In this document: one piece after another, positions 25,078 through 33,930 of the stretch
How positions within the stretch are numbered: position 1 is the stretch's first letter
Layout of the letters: every line of letters starts with the position of its first letter
The notes under the pieces: generated by a model
The model's database searches: none
Seen by the model: only the letters and a program-made list of their open reading frames with translations
What the model was told of the DNA's origin: nothing
Source of the DNA: Deltaproteobacteria bacterium SG8_13
GTDB taxonomy: Bacteria > Desulfobacterota > Desulfobacteria > Desulfobacterales > SG8-13
Direction: 5' to 3'
DNA length: 64,000 nucleotides
Assembly: GCA_001303025.1 (NCBI GenBank)
Contig: LJNK01000027.1
Coordinates: forward strand, 1-64,000
Position numbers and translations under genes: made by a program

Positions 25078-26380
25078 GGCCGACCTGCTGATCACCGACG
25101 GCATCGTCGTGACCATGGATGCTGAAGGCACCTGCATCGAAGGCGGCGGCGTCGCCATCGTCAACAGCCGAATTGCTGCGGTGGGCACGGCAACCGCAAT
25201 GAAGCAATGGACCGCGCCGCATGTCATCGACGCCCGCGGCGGCATCATCCTGCCCGGTCTCATCAACACGCACACGCATGCTGCAATGACCTGTTTTCGG
25301 GGCCTGGCCGACGATCTGCCGCTGATGGACTGGCTGCAGGATCACATCTTTCCGGCGGAAGCCAGGCTGGATGAAAAAAAGGTCTACCGCGCAGCCCTGC
25401 TGGCATGCGCCGAAATGATCCGCTCCGGAACAACGACTTTCTGTGACATGTACCTGTTCGAAGACGCGGTGGCACGCGCAGCCAGTGCGGCCGGCGTCCG
25501 GGCAGTGGTCGGTGAAGTGCTCTATGACTTCCCATCTCCCAATTACGGCGAGCTGGAGCACGGTTTCGCCTACATCGAAAAAATGATCGAGGCCTGGCGG
25601 GAAGATCCGTTGATCACCGTTGCCGTGGAACCCCACTCCCCCTATCTATGCGCATCGGATCTGCTGCAGCGTGCAGCCGCCCTGGCACGCCGGCACCGTA
25701 TTCCGCTGGTGATTCATGTCTCCGAGACCCGCAGCGAAGCAGATCAGATGCAGCAGCGCTACGGGCACACCCCTGTGGGCTTTCTGGCCGAACACGGCAT
25801 TCTTTCCGCCAATTTGCTCGCCTGCCATTGTGTGGTCTTGTCCGAAGAGGACTTCGATCTGCTGGAAGCCCACGACGTCAAGGTAGCCCACAATCCCGAA
25901 AGCAACATGAAACTGGCCTCTGGGATCGCCCCTGTTCCCGAAATGCTGCGGCGCGGGATCTGTGTGGGGCTGGGTACCGACGGCTGTGCCAGCAACAACA
26001 ATCTGGACATGTTCCTGGAGATGAGCACCGCGGCAAAGCTGCACAAGGCAAGCACCCTGGACCCGACGGTGCTGGATGCGGAAACCGTTTTGCGCATGGC
26101 CACCATCGACGGGGCCAGAGCCCTGGGTATCGAAAGCACAACCGGGTCGATAGAGGAAGGTAAAGCCGCCGACATTATTGTCATCGATACCCGGCAGCCG
26201 CACCTGACTCCCATGTACAACCCGATCTCCCATCTGGTGTATGCGGCCAGTGGCAGCGACGTATCCTGGACCATTGTCAACGGCCGGGTGGTTATGCAAG
26301 ATCGCCGGCTGTGCAGCCTGGACGTGGACAAAGTGATGGACGACGCAATGCGGATCGCCGAAGAAATCCGTTCCGGATAA
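25064..26380 (+). CDS. mtaD: 5'-methylthioadenosine / S-adenosylhomocysteine deaminase (copy 1)
   Basis: A 438-residue amidohydrolase. Metal ligands are visible in NTHTHAAM (about residue 66), IHVSETRSEADQ, LLACHCVVLS and GLGTDGCASNNNLDMFLEM. The family hydrolyses the 6-amino group of methylthioadenosine, S-adenosylhomocysteine or 5'-deoxyadenosine. The start ATG lies inside the end of the phosphorylase gene, 8 bp after GGAG, so the two are translationally coupled. A paralogue follows after 46 bp. The upstream extension of the frame to 24965 is a shadow of the phosphorylase gene. Confidence 0.88.
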   Translation: MTSRKADLLITDGIVVTMDAEGTCIEGGGVAIVNSRIAAVGTATAMKQWTAPHVIDARGGIILPGLINTHTHAAMTCFRGLADDLPLMDWLQDHIFPAEARLDEKKVYRAALLACAEMIRSGTTTFCDMYLFEDAVARAASAAGVRAVVGEVLYDFPSPNYGELEHGFAYIEKMIEAWREDPLITVAVEPHSPYLCASDLLQRAAALARRHRIPLVIHVSETRSEADQMQQRYGHTPVGFLAEHGILSANLLACHCVVLSEEDFDLLEAHDVKVAHNPESNMKLASGIAPVPEMLRRGICVGLGTDGCASNNNLDMFLEMSTAAKLHKASTLDPTVLDAETVLRMATIDGARALGIESTTGSIEEGKAADIIVIDTRQPHLTPMYNPISHLVYAASGSDVSWTIVNGRVVMQDRRLCSLDVDKVMDDAMRIAEEIRSG

Positions 26381-26426
26381 CTCCGGCAGCGACTGACGCT
26401 GCAACCAAAGACAAGGCCGATTGCAT

Positions 26427-27752
26427 ATGGAAAAGCCCTTCGACATCGTCATCCACGGCGGCGTAGTGATCACCGTCAACGACGATTCCGATATCATCGC
26501 AGACGGCCTGATCTGCATCAGGGGCAACCGCCTGGAGCGCATCGACACCTGCTCGGGGACCGCACCGCTTCCGCCGGCTGTCAAAACGATCGATGCCCGC
26601 GGCATGATCGTCTTACCCGGTTTGGTGAACACCCATACCCACACGCCCATGACCCTGTTCCGTGGGCTGGCCGACGATCTGCCCTTGCAGCAGTGGTTGG
26701 AAGAGCACATCTTCCCGGCTGAATCGCGACACATCCATCCCGAGGCGGTAGAAATCGGCGCACTGCTGGCCTGCGCGGAGATGATTCTGTCCGGGACAAC
26801 GACTTGCTGTGACGGATACTTTTTGGAAGATTGCGTCGCACGGGCCGTGCTGCAAAGCGGCATGCGAGCAGTTCTCGGCCAGGGCGTCATCGACATGCCG
26901 GCCCCCGGCGTGCCGGATGCGGCCGACAACATCGCTGCGGCCGAGCGCTTCATCGCACGGTGGCGCAACGCATCATCCCGGGTGCAGCCATCGGTCTTCT
27001 GTCATGCGCCCTACACCTGTTCATCCACAACCCTGCAAGCGGCCAAAAAGTCCGCCGACAAGGCAGGTGTGCGCTTCCAGATCCATGCGGCGGAAACTCG
27101 CACCGAGAAAGAGCGACTGGCAGAAGGACATAGCTCTCCGGTGAAAGTCCTCGATCGCCTCGGCCTGCTGGATGCCGGCACCCTGCTGGTTCACTGTGTC
27201 TGGCTCGATGAGGGCGACGTGGAAATCATCGCCGAGAGCGGCGCGGCGGTCGCCCACTGCCCGGAGAGCAACATGAAACTGGCCTCTGGAATTGCGCCGG
27301 TTATCGAACTGCTGGCGGCCGGCGTACCCGTGGGGCTGGGAACGGACGGCTGCGCTTCCAACAATAATCTGGACCTGCTGCAAGAAATGGATACGGCTGC
27401 CAAACTGCACAAGGTACACCGCATGGACCCCACTGCTGCAGATGCCGCAACCGTCCTGCGCATGGCCACTTCAACCGCAGCGACCGCTGTCGGGCTGGGC
27501 AAAGAGATCGGATCGCTGGCGTTCGGCAAAAAAGCGGACCTGATCTTGCTCGATGCCCGCCAACCGCACCTGATACCGATGTACCACCCGATCTCCCAGG
27601 TGGTGTATGCCGCAAAGGGCAGCGATGTTCACACCTCTATCATCGATGGCCGCGTCGTAATGGAAAACCGACGGTTGTCCACCTTGAACCTGGAACAGAT
27701 CCTTGATCGCGCAAACGAGCTGGGAAGAAAGATTCGTCGCACGGATGCCTGA
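26427..27752 (+). CDS. 5'-methylthioadenosine / S-adenosylhomocysteine deaminase (copy 2)
   Basis: A 441-residue amidohydrolase of the same family as the preceding gene. It has the equivalent metal motifs NTHTHTPMTLFRGLADDLPL, IHAAETRTEKER, LLVHCVWLD and GLGTDGCASNNNLDLLQEM. The two copies share the domain order and many motifs but differ widely elsewhere, so this is an old duplication or two separate acquisitions rather than a recent tandem repeat. Different substrates are likely, for example methylthioadenosine against 5'-deoxyadenosine or S-adenosylhomocysteine. The start ATG 26427 has only a weak AAGG upstream. Confidence 0.87.
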   Translation: MEKPFDIVIHGGVVITVNDDSDIIADGLICIRGNRLERIDTCSGTAPLPPAVKTIDARGMIVLPGLVNTHTHTPMTLFRGLADDLPLQQWLEEHIFPAESRHIHPEAVEIGALLACAEMILSGTTTCCDGYFLEDCVARAVLQSGMRAVLGQGVIDMPAPGVPDAADNIAAAERFIARWRNASSRVQPSVFCHAPYTCSSTTLQAAKKSADKAGVRFQIHAAETRTEKERLAEGHSSPVKVLDRLGLLDAGTLLVHCVWLDEGDVEIIAESGAAVAHCPESNMKLASGIAPVIELLAAGVPVGLGTDGCASNNNLDLLQEMDTAAKLHKVHRMDPTAADAATVLRMATSTAATAVGLGKEIGSLAFGKKADLILLDARQPHLIPMYHPISQVVYAAKGSDVHTSIIDGRVVMENRRLSTLNLEQILDRANELGRKIRRTDA

Positions 27753-27866
27753 CGGTCATTTCCCGTTTGGCAAGTGCCGCCGGAGGGTGATGCTGCCCGT
27801 TTGCCCCGAAAGTAAGACCGGCGAGCCGAATCCGACAACCTGCAGCCCCGAAAGGCAATGTGTCCC

Positions 27867-28921
27867 ATGGACAGAGAAGCAAAAACCGACCGCTCCATCT
27901 GGCTAAACGCCCATCGGCAAACTGTCAGCATCATCGACCAGCGGCGGCTGCCCCACGAGTTGGTGGTTGCCGAGTTGGTGACGGTCGACGATGTCATCCG
28001 GGCTATCCAGGAGATGACCTTGCGGTGGTGAACACGCCACCGGATGTTGCCGCAGATGACCATCTTCGAAAACAGTGCCGTCGCATTCGCGGCGCCCGGC
28101 CGACAGCGGTTAACCTTGCATGGGCGGTGGACCGGATGGATGCCGCTGTGCAACCGGTCAAAGCGACAGCAGAGCGCATCGCAATCGCCCGGCAGGAAGC
28201 AACCGCTATCGAAAAAGAGGAGATCGACAATTGCCGGCGAATCGGCGAAAACGGGTTGCCGCTCATTGCAGAGATCAGCCGGCGAAACAGTGGTCGAACC
28301 GTAAACATATTGACCCACTGCAATGCGGGCTGGCTGGCCTGCGTAAAGCATGGCACCGCAACCGCCCCGATATACGCGGCGCACGACAGCGGGCTGGAGG
28401 TGCACGTGTGGGTGGATGAAACCCGTCCGCTGAATCAGGGGGCCCGTCTGACGGCATGGGAGCTGGGCCGGCACGGTGTGCCCCACACGGTCATTGTCGA
28501 CAACACCGGCGGCCACCTGATGCAGCACGGCCTGGTGGACATCGTAATCGTCGGTACGGACCGCACCACGTTCACGGGGGATGTGGCCAACAAAATCGGC
28601 ACCTATCTCAAAGCGCTGGCCGCCAAGGACAACGGCGTTCCTTTCTATGTGGCGCTGCCGTCGAGTACTTTCGACTGGACACTGCGTGACGGCGTGCGGG
28701 AGATTCCCATCGAGAACCGCAATCCTGACGAGATTCGCACCGTCCAGGGATGGGATAACCATGCGCCGCGCACGGTGCTGGTGCCCCCGGCAGACAGCCC
28801 GGTTGCCAACTACGCATTCGATGTGACGCCGGCCCGGCTGGTCACCGGCTTCATCACCGAACGCGGCATCTGCGGTGCAAGCGAAAAACAGGTCCGCAAG
28901 CTGTTTCCGGAGAAAGCCTAA
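27867..28921 (+). pseudogene. mtnA: mtnA (methylthioribose-1-phosphate isomerase), broken by internal deletion and frameshift
   Basis: The N-terminus (RSIWLNAHRQTVSIIDQRRL to IQEMTLRW) is encoded from ATG 27867 and stops at 28029-28031. The rest of the enzyme continues in another frame from about 28019 (LAVVNTPPDVAADDHLRK) to 28921. It includes the catalytic Cys in NILTHCNAG and the Asp in IVGTDR. What is missing between the frames is the conserved RGAP...GxTAAYG segment, roughly 14-16 residues, which includes a substrate-binding Arg. The junction reads CTTGCGG, a sequence both flanks would be expected to contain, so slippage between short direct repeats is plausible. It follows the deaminase pair in the salvage operon. 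A sequencing or assembly error remains possible. Confidence 0.8.
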
Positions 28922-28962
28922 CCGAACTTGACACCAGACCTTTTGAATGCCTAAATGATCCC

Positions 28963-29439
28963 ATGCTCACCGATCTGGAAAAAAAAATTGTCGCTTGCGT
29001 ACAGGAAGACATCGCTGTAACCAAGCGACCGTATCACGAAATGGCGCGCAGGCTCGAACTGCCGGAAGCAAAGCTGCTGCAGACGCTCCAGGACCTTTGT
29101 GACCGGGGTGTCATCCGGAGGTACGGCGCCACCATCCGGCACCAGAAGTCCGGTTTTGCCGCCAACGCCATGGTTGCCTGGCGAGTAGAGGAAGATCGCA
29201 TCGAAGAGGTCGGCTCCCGGATGGCTTCATTCAAACAGGTTTCGCACTGTTATCGCCGCAATCCCACCGACAGTTGGCCGTATAACCTCTACACCATGGT
29301 TCACGCCCGCAGCGAGGCCGCTTGCATTGAGACGGCCCGCAAGATGTCGACCACAGCAGGAGTCGAAGACTTCACTCTGCTTTTCAGCCGCCGCGAGCTG
29401 AAAAAGACTTCCATGAAGTACTTTACCAACGAAGAATGA
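28963..29439 (+). CDS. ahbB: Siroheme decarboxylase subunit AhbB (Lrp/AsnC fold)
   Basis: A 158-residue protein with an N-terminal helix-turn-helix of the Lrp/AsnC type and a C-terminal RAM-like domain. It carries the AhbA/B family block CYRRNPTDSWPYNLYTMVHAR and ends FSRRELKKTSMKYF. Together with AhbA it decarboxylates siroheme to didecarboxysiroheme in the alternative haem route used by sulfate reducers and archaea. No ahbA is adjacent. The downstream radical SAM gene overlaps by 4 bp (ATGA), so the two are coupled. hemL, which feeds tetrapyrrole synthesis, lies a few genes away on the other strand. Confidence 0.88.
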   Translation: MLTDLEKKIVACVQEDIAVTKRPYHEMARRLELPEAKLLQTLQDLCDRGVIRRYGATIRHQKSGFAANAMVAWRVEEDRIEEVGSRMASFKQVSHCYRRNPTDSWPYNLYTMVHARSEAACIETARKMSTTAGVEDFTLLFSRRELKKTSMKYFTNEE

Positions 29440-30815
29440 TATCGGTGCATGCGGACTGCCGGCACCTGCCGAAGGCAGACACCCCCCACATACTGTGTAT
29501 CAACCCCTGGATTCACGATTTTGCGGCCTACGATTTCTGGGCCAAGCCCCTCGGCCTGCTGACGCTGGCCGCCATCTGCCGCTTGCACGGCTGTCGTGTC
29601 TCCTACCTCGACTGCCTGGACCGTTTTCATCCCCGGGCGCCGCACGCCGATCCCTTCCTGAGATACGGCCGCGGCCCGTACCTGAAAACACCCATACCCA
29701 AACCGCCCGGTCTGTCGGACGTCCGGCGGCGCTACTGCCGATACGGCATTCGGCCGCAGTGGCTGCTGTCCGACCTGCGGGCCTTGCCTCGGCCGGACCT
29801 GATCCTGGTGACCTCGCTGATGACCTACTGGTATCCGGGACTGCAGGAAACGGTGCGTCTGCTGCGAACGGTTTTCCCCGAAACGCCGGTTCTGGTGGGC
29901 GGGATTTACGCAACCCTGTGCAGCGATCACTGCCGATCGCAGATCGATGCCGACGAGGTCGTAACCGGCGGCGGTGAGGCCCTCCTGCTCGATTTGATCG
30001 GCAAATACACCGGCCACCGCGCAACCCTGCAATTCGACCCGCAGCAACTCGACTCTTATCCGTATCCGGCCCTGGATTTGCAGCATTGCGTCAACTACGT
30101 TCCTTTGCTGACCTCAAAAGGCTGCCCGTTCTCATGCGCTTACTGCGCCTCCCGGAGACTGAACCCAAACCGGATCACCCGCAACCCGGAAGCGGTGGCT
30201 GAAGAGATCGGATTCTGGCACGCGGCCCACGGTGTGAAAGATTTCATTTTTTACGACGACGCGCTGTTGATGGATATGGAGACACACGCCGGCCCGATTT
30301 TCGAAGCGGTTGCCAGCAGTGGTATCAATGTTCGGTTCCACACCCCGAATGCACTGCACATCCGCTGGATCGACTCTAAAGCCGCACGGTTGATGAAGCG
30401 CGCCGGATTCGAAACGATCCGATTGGGCCTCGAGACTGCCGGATTCGGGGACCGGCGGAAGTTCGACTGGAAGGTCACGGCCACCGAATTTCACAGCGCC
30501 GTGGCGTGCCTGAACAAAGCTGGATTTACCGCCCGGCAGATCGGTGTCTACCTGCTGGTCGGCCTTCCGGGGCAGAAAACAACATCCATCGAAGCCTCGA
30601 TTCAAATCGTCCGCCGAAGCGGCGCCACGCCCATCCTCGCAACCTATTCCCCCATTCCGCACACGGCACTGTGGCCGCAAGCGGTTGCCGCCTCCCGCTA
30701 CGATCTGAAAGCCGATCCGGTCTTTTGCAACAATGCCGTGATGCCGTGCCAAAGAGAAACCTTCTCCTGGCAGCGACTGTCTCACCTGAAACAACTGGCT
30801 GCTGCAACCGCTTGA
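29436..30815 (+). CDS. B12-binding-type radical SAM protein of unknown function
   Basis: A 459-residue protein. The N-terminal part (HILCINPWIHDFAAYDFWA, then PDLILVTSLMTYWYPG and PVLVGGIYATL) resembles the cobalamin-binding Rossmann domain of class B radical SAM enzymes, although a DxHxxG motif is not evident. The radical SAM core has CPFSCAYCA (about residues 231-239) for the [4Fe-4S]-SAM cluster and later FIFYDDALLMD and IRLGLETAGFG. It does not look like AhbC or AhbD. Because its start overlaps the ahbB stop, a role in tetrapyrrole modification is possible but unproven. Confidence 0.82.
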   Translation: MISVHADCRHLPKADTPHILCINPWIHDFAAYDFWAKPLGLLTLAAICRLHGCRVSYLDCLDRFHPRAPHADPFLRYGRGPYLKTPIPKPPGLSDVRRRYCRYGIRPQWLLSDLRALPRPDLILVTSLMTYWYPGLQETVRLLRTVFPETPVLVGGIYATLCSDHCRSQIDADEVVTGGGEALLLDLIGKYTGHRATLQFDPQQLDSYPYPALDLQHCVNYVPLLTSKGCPFSCAYCASRRLNPNRITRNPEAVAEEIGFWHAAHGVKDFIFYDDALLMDMETHAGPIFEAVASSGINVRFHTPNALHIRWIDSKAARLMKRAGFETIRLGLETAGFGDRRKFDWKVTATEFHSAVACLNKAGFTARQIGVYLLVGLPGQKTTSIEASIQIVRRSGATPILATYSPIPHTALWPQAVAASRYDLKADPVFCNNAVMPCQRETFSWQRLSHLKQLAAATA

Positions 30816-30885
30816 CATCCAAACGGGCGGCGGATATGTTCACACTCTCGATTCCGTCATCACCTGCCACAAGGAGAGAGGTGCC

Positions 30886-32367
30886 ATGATCAAGCTGGTG
30901 ACCACCGATCCGACCCGGATCAAAAGCAACCTACTGGTGATAGCGGCCTGCAAGGACGCCAACGTCTACGAACATCCCCGACTGGTGGCCACGATCCAGC
31001 AGACCCGCCGTTTGAGCGAGTTTTCCGGCAACCGGGGTGATGAAATCGTCCTTTACAATCCTCCCGGCTTTACGACCGATCGTCTGATGATCGTCGGGCT
31101 GGGCGATTTGGAAAGGCTGAATGCGGAAATTTTGCGGACAGCGACCGGAAAAGCGGTTGGCCGGGCGATGGAGCACGAGCTTTCCAATGTTACCATCGCC
31201 GTGCCCGGACCGCCGGATGGCAGCCTCGGCTTCGAAGACCTTCTCGTTTCCATGCTGGAAGGAGCCTGCCTGGCGAATCATCATTTCGATCGCTACAAAA
31301 ACGACAAAAAAACCGCCGCAGTGAAGCAAATCGCCTTTGTCGTGCCGGAGAAAGCCGCGTCCAAGCACCGCCGCCTTGTGACCGTGGCCCAAACCATTTG
31401 TTCCGGAACCCTTCTGGCCCGGGACTGGGTCAACACTCCCGCAAACGATAAAACCCCGCAGCGCTTCGCAGCCGTTGTCAGCAAGCTCTGTGAGAAAACG
31501 GGTCTGAAAACCCGGCTGCTGGGGAAAAAAGAGCTGCGGCGCCAGAAGTTCGGGTCGATACTGGCCGTTGCGGCCGGCAGCGAAACCGATCCGGCCCTGC
31601 TGGTGCTCGAACACGCCCCTGCGCGGGTCAAGAAAACCGTCGCCCTGGTGGGCAAAGGGGTGACCTTCGATTCCGGCGGACTGAACCTGAAGACAAACGT
31701 TCGGATCAACCAGATGAAAGCCGACATGGCCGGGGCCGCCGCGGTGGCGGCTGCGATGATCTGCTTGAGCCGGTTGAAACCGGACCTGCGCGTTGTCGGG
31801 GTGATTCCTCTCGTGGAAAACATGATCTCCGGGCAGGCGATCCGGCCCGGGGACATTATCCGGACTTACAGCGGCAAAACGGTGGAAATCGGCAACACCG
31901 ACGCCGAAGGCCGCCTGATTCTCGGCGATGCCATCTCGTTTGCCATAAAAAAATACCGACCGGAGGTCCTTATCGACATTGCCACCCTCACCGGTGCCTG
32001 CGTCATTGCATTGGGCGAGGAACTGGCCGGAGTGTTCACTGCCGACGACGAGCTGGCCGAAACCATCCTGCAGTCGGCACAGCGAACTCACGAGCGCTGC
32101 TGGCGCATGCCGCTGACCGAAGACTACCGGGATTTGCTGAAAAGTGACGTGGCCGACATCAACAACATGCCGCGCCACCGGTACGGAGCCGCCATCACCG
32201 CCGCGCTATATCTGTCGGAATTTGCGGCCGGCACCCGCTGGGCCCACATAGACATCGCCGGACCGGCCTTTCATAAAAAATCAAGCGCCTACTGCGGCCC
32301 GGGGGCCACCGGCTTCGGTGTGCGCCTTCTGTGCGAGGTGGTTCGCTCTTTGGCAAAGACGCTCTAA
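30886..32367 (+). CDS. pepA: Leucyl aminopeptidase (M17 family)
   Basis: A 493-residue cytosolic metallo-aminopeptidase. The catalytic domain carries KGVTFDSGGLNLK, the Lys/Asp ligands in QMKADMAGAAAV, and the family signature NTDAEGRLILGD (around residue 343). The N-terminal macro-like domain is intact, and overall length is normal for PepA hexamers. It removes N-terminal residues from peptides using two Zn/Mn ions. GGAGAGG precedes the ATG. It is convergent with mpl, with 106 bp between the two stops and no obvious terminator. Confidence 0.95.
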   Translation: MIKLVTTDPTRIKSNLLVIAACKDANVYEHPRLVATIQQTRRLSEFSGNRGDEIVLYNPPGFTTDRLMIVGLGDLERLNAEILRTATGKAVGRAMEHELSNVTIAVPGPPDGSLGFEDLLVSMLEGACLANHHFDRYKNDKKTAAVKQIAFVVPEKAASKHRRLVTVAQTICSGTLLARDWVNTPANDKTPQRFAAVVSKLCEKTGLKTRLLGKKELRRQKFGSILAVAAGSETDPALLVLEHAPARVKKTVALVGKGVTFDSGGLNLKTNVRINQMKADMAGAAAVAAAMICLSRLKPDLRVVGVIPLVENMISGQAIRPGDIIRTYSGKTVEIGNTDAEGRLILGDAISFAIKKYRPEVLIDIATLTGACVIALGEELAGVFTADDELAETILQSAQRTHERCWRMPLTEDYRDLLKSDVADINNMPRHRYGAAITAALYLSEFAAGTRWAHIDIAGPAFHKKSSAYCGPGATGFGVRLLCEVVRSLAKTL

Positions 32368-32473
32368 GCGTCACCCGAGACCAAACAGAAGCAACGCCTG
32401 CCAGCCTGCCCATTGCTGCCTTCTGCTCGCCCAGCGTCATATAATCAGCCGGTCTTTTCCCGCCACGAATCGC

Positions 32474-33928
32474 TTACACCCTGCGCTGCACTGGGGCTGG
32501 CGCTTGCAGCTGCTCCAGCAGCCTCTCGTGGATGTTGTCGAAACCGCCGTTGGACATCACCAGGATGAGGTCGCCACTGCGGGCTTCTGCGCGCAGGAAC
32601 CCGATAATGGTGTCCGTATCCGGGAAAAAATGGGCCTTCTTGCCGCGATCGGTGAGGTCTGCGACAAGTTTTTCAGAAGAAAACCGCTGTTCAGGGGGAA
32701 TCTTTTCCAGCAAAGGCGGCCGTCGGATGCAAACCAGGTCGGCTGCGTCGAACGACTGCGCATAGGTTTCCTGAAACACGTCGCGCATGCTGGAGTTGGT
32801 GCGGGGCTCAAAGACCGCCACTACGCGCCCAGGTCTGAAAAAAGGGCGCACGGCCCGGATCGTCTCCCGCACCGCTGTCGGGTGGTGGGCAAAATCGTCC
32901 ATCACGGTGATACCGTTGCGCACACCCCGGATTTCCTGGCGGCGGCGTATACCGGCAAATGAAGCCAGAGCCGCCTCGATACCATCGGCGGGGATATTCA
33001 GGCAGTCGGCAACGGCAATGGCCGCCAGCGTGTTACGCAGATTGTGGTCGCCCATCAGGGGGCTGCGGAAGCGCTTGAAGGGCCCATTGGTTTTGAACAC
33101 CTCAAAAGTGGTGCGGGGCGGCTGCACTTCGATGTTGTCCATACGCCAGTGGGAGCCCGGTTGCTGCCCGTAACTTTCCACGCGGCACGGGCTGTTTCGA
33201 ATCAGGTCTTGAACGCTGTGGTCTCCATCGAAAGCCACCAGTCGGCATGTCGGCGGCAGCCCCGCGACGAACTGCCGGAATGCAGCCTTTACGTGGTCCA
33301 GATCAGCGAAAATATCCGCATGGTCGAACTCCACGCTGGTGAGTACGGCGGCATGGGGCCGGTAGTGCAGGAACTTGGGCCCCTTGTCAAAAAAGGCCGT
33401 GTCATACTCGTCCCCCTCGACAACGAAGTATTCTCCTTTGCCCAGCCGATAGTTGCTGTCGAAGTTTTTCAGGATACCACCGATCATGAAGGTGGGATCG
33501 AGGCCTGCCTGCACCAGCAGGTGGGCGATCAGCGCTGCGGTGGTGGTCTTGCCGTGGGTGCCGGTGATGACGATCGGCTTTTTCCCGGCCGCCACCAGGT
33601 GGTTGAGGGCCTGGGGCATGGAACAATATGCCAGGCCCAGCTCCATCATCGCCTCCACCTCGGGGTTGGTCTTTGAAACGGCGTTGCCCACCACCACCAG
33701 ATCGGGCCGCAGGGCAAGATTGTCACCGCTGAATCCGCGGGTGACGTCGATGCCCTTCTCCTGCAGAAAGCGGCTCATGGGCGGATACACATTCTGATCG
33801 GAACCGGTTACCTCATATCCGGACTCCTTGAGCATGCAGGCCAGCGCACCCATACCGGTGCCGCAGACCGCAATCAGGTGAATTCGGCCGATGTTTTCCG
33901 GCCACCGGCTGTTGGTCGACTCGGTCAT
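32474..33928 (-). CDS. mpl: UDP-N-acetylmuramate:L-Ala-gamma-D-Glu-meso-DAP ligase (Mpl)
   Basis: A 484-residue Mur ligase of peptidoglycan recycling: it joins recovered tripeptide to UDP-MurNAc in the cytosol. The N-terminal Rossmann motif is IHLIAVCGTGMGALACMLKE, followed by the ATP loop VITGTHGKTTT (about residue 119) and central Mur motifs such as YFVVEGDEYDTAFFDK. The latter, with DEYD, is characteristic of Mpl rather than MurC. The start is ATG 33928, directly after the hemL stop at 33931; a TTG two codons upstream is in frame but overlaps hemL. The hemL-mpl order implies co-transcription. Confidence 0.9.
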   Translation of the reverse strand: MTESTNSRWPENIGRIHLIAVCGTGMGALACMLKESGYEVTGSDQNVYPPMSRFLQEKGIDVTRGFSGDNLALRPDLVVVGNAVSKTNPEVEAMMELGLAYCSMPQALNHLVAAGKKPIVITGTHGKTTTAALIAHLLVQAGLDPTFMIGGILKNFDSNYRLGKGEYFVVEGDEYDTAFFDKGPKFLHYRPHAAVLTSVEFDHADIFADLDHVKAAFRQFVAGLPPTCRLVAFDGDHSVQDLIRNSPCRVESYGQQPGSHWRMDNIEVQPPRTTFEVFKTNGPFKRFRSPLMGDHNLRNTLAAIAVADCLNIPADGIEAALASFAGIRRRQEIRGVRNGITVMDDFAHHPTAVRETIRAVRPFFRPGRVVAVFEPRTNSSMRDVFQETYAQSFDAADLVCIRRPPLLEKIPPEQRFSSEKLVADLTDRGKKAHFFPDTDTIIGFLRAEARSGDLILVMSNGGFDNIHERLLEQLQAPAPVQRRV

Positions 33929-33930
33929 GG

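Noticed and set aside
27860-28018. N-terminal part of the long frame ending at 28921 as a real MtnA N-terminus
   Set aside because: Its first 50 or so residues are Pro/Arg-rich nonsense; the true N-terminus is encoded in the other frame from 27867.
30931-32178. 415-codon minus-strand frame opposite pepA
   Set aside because: It mirrors a highly conserved leucyl aminopeptidase; long antisense frames are expected in GC-rich genes.
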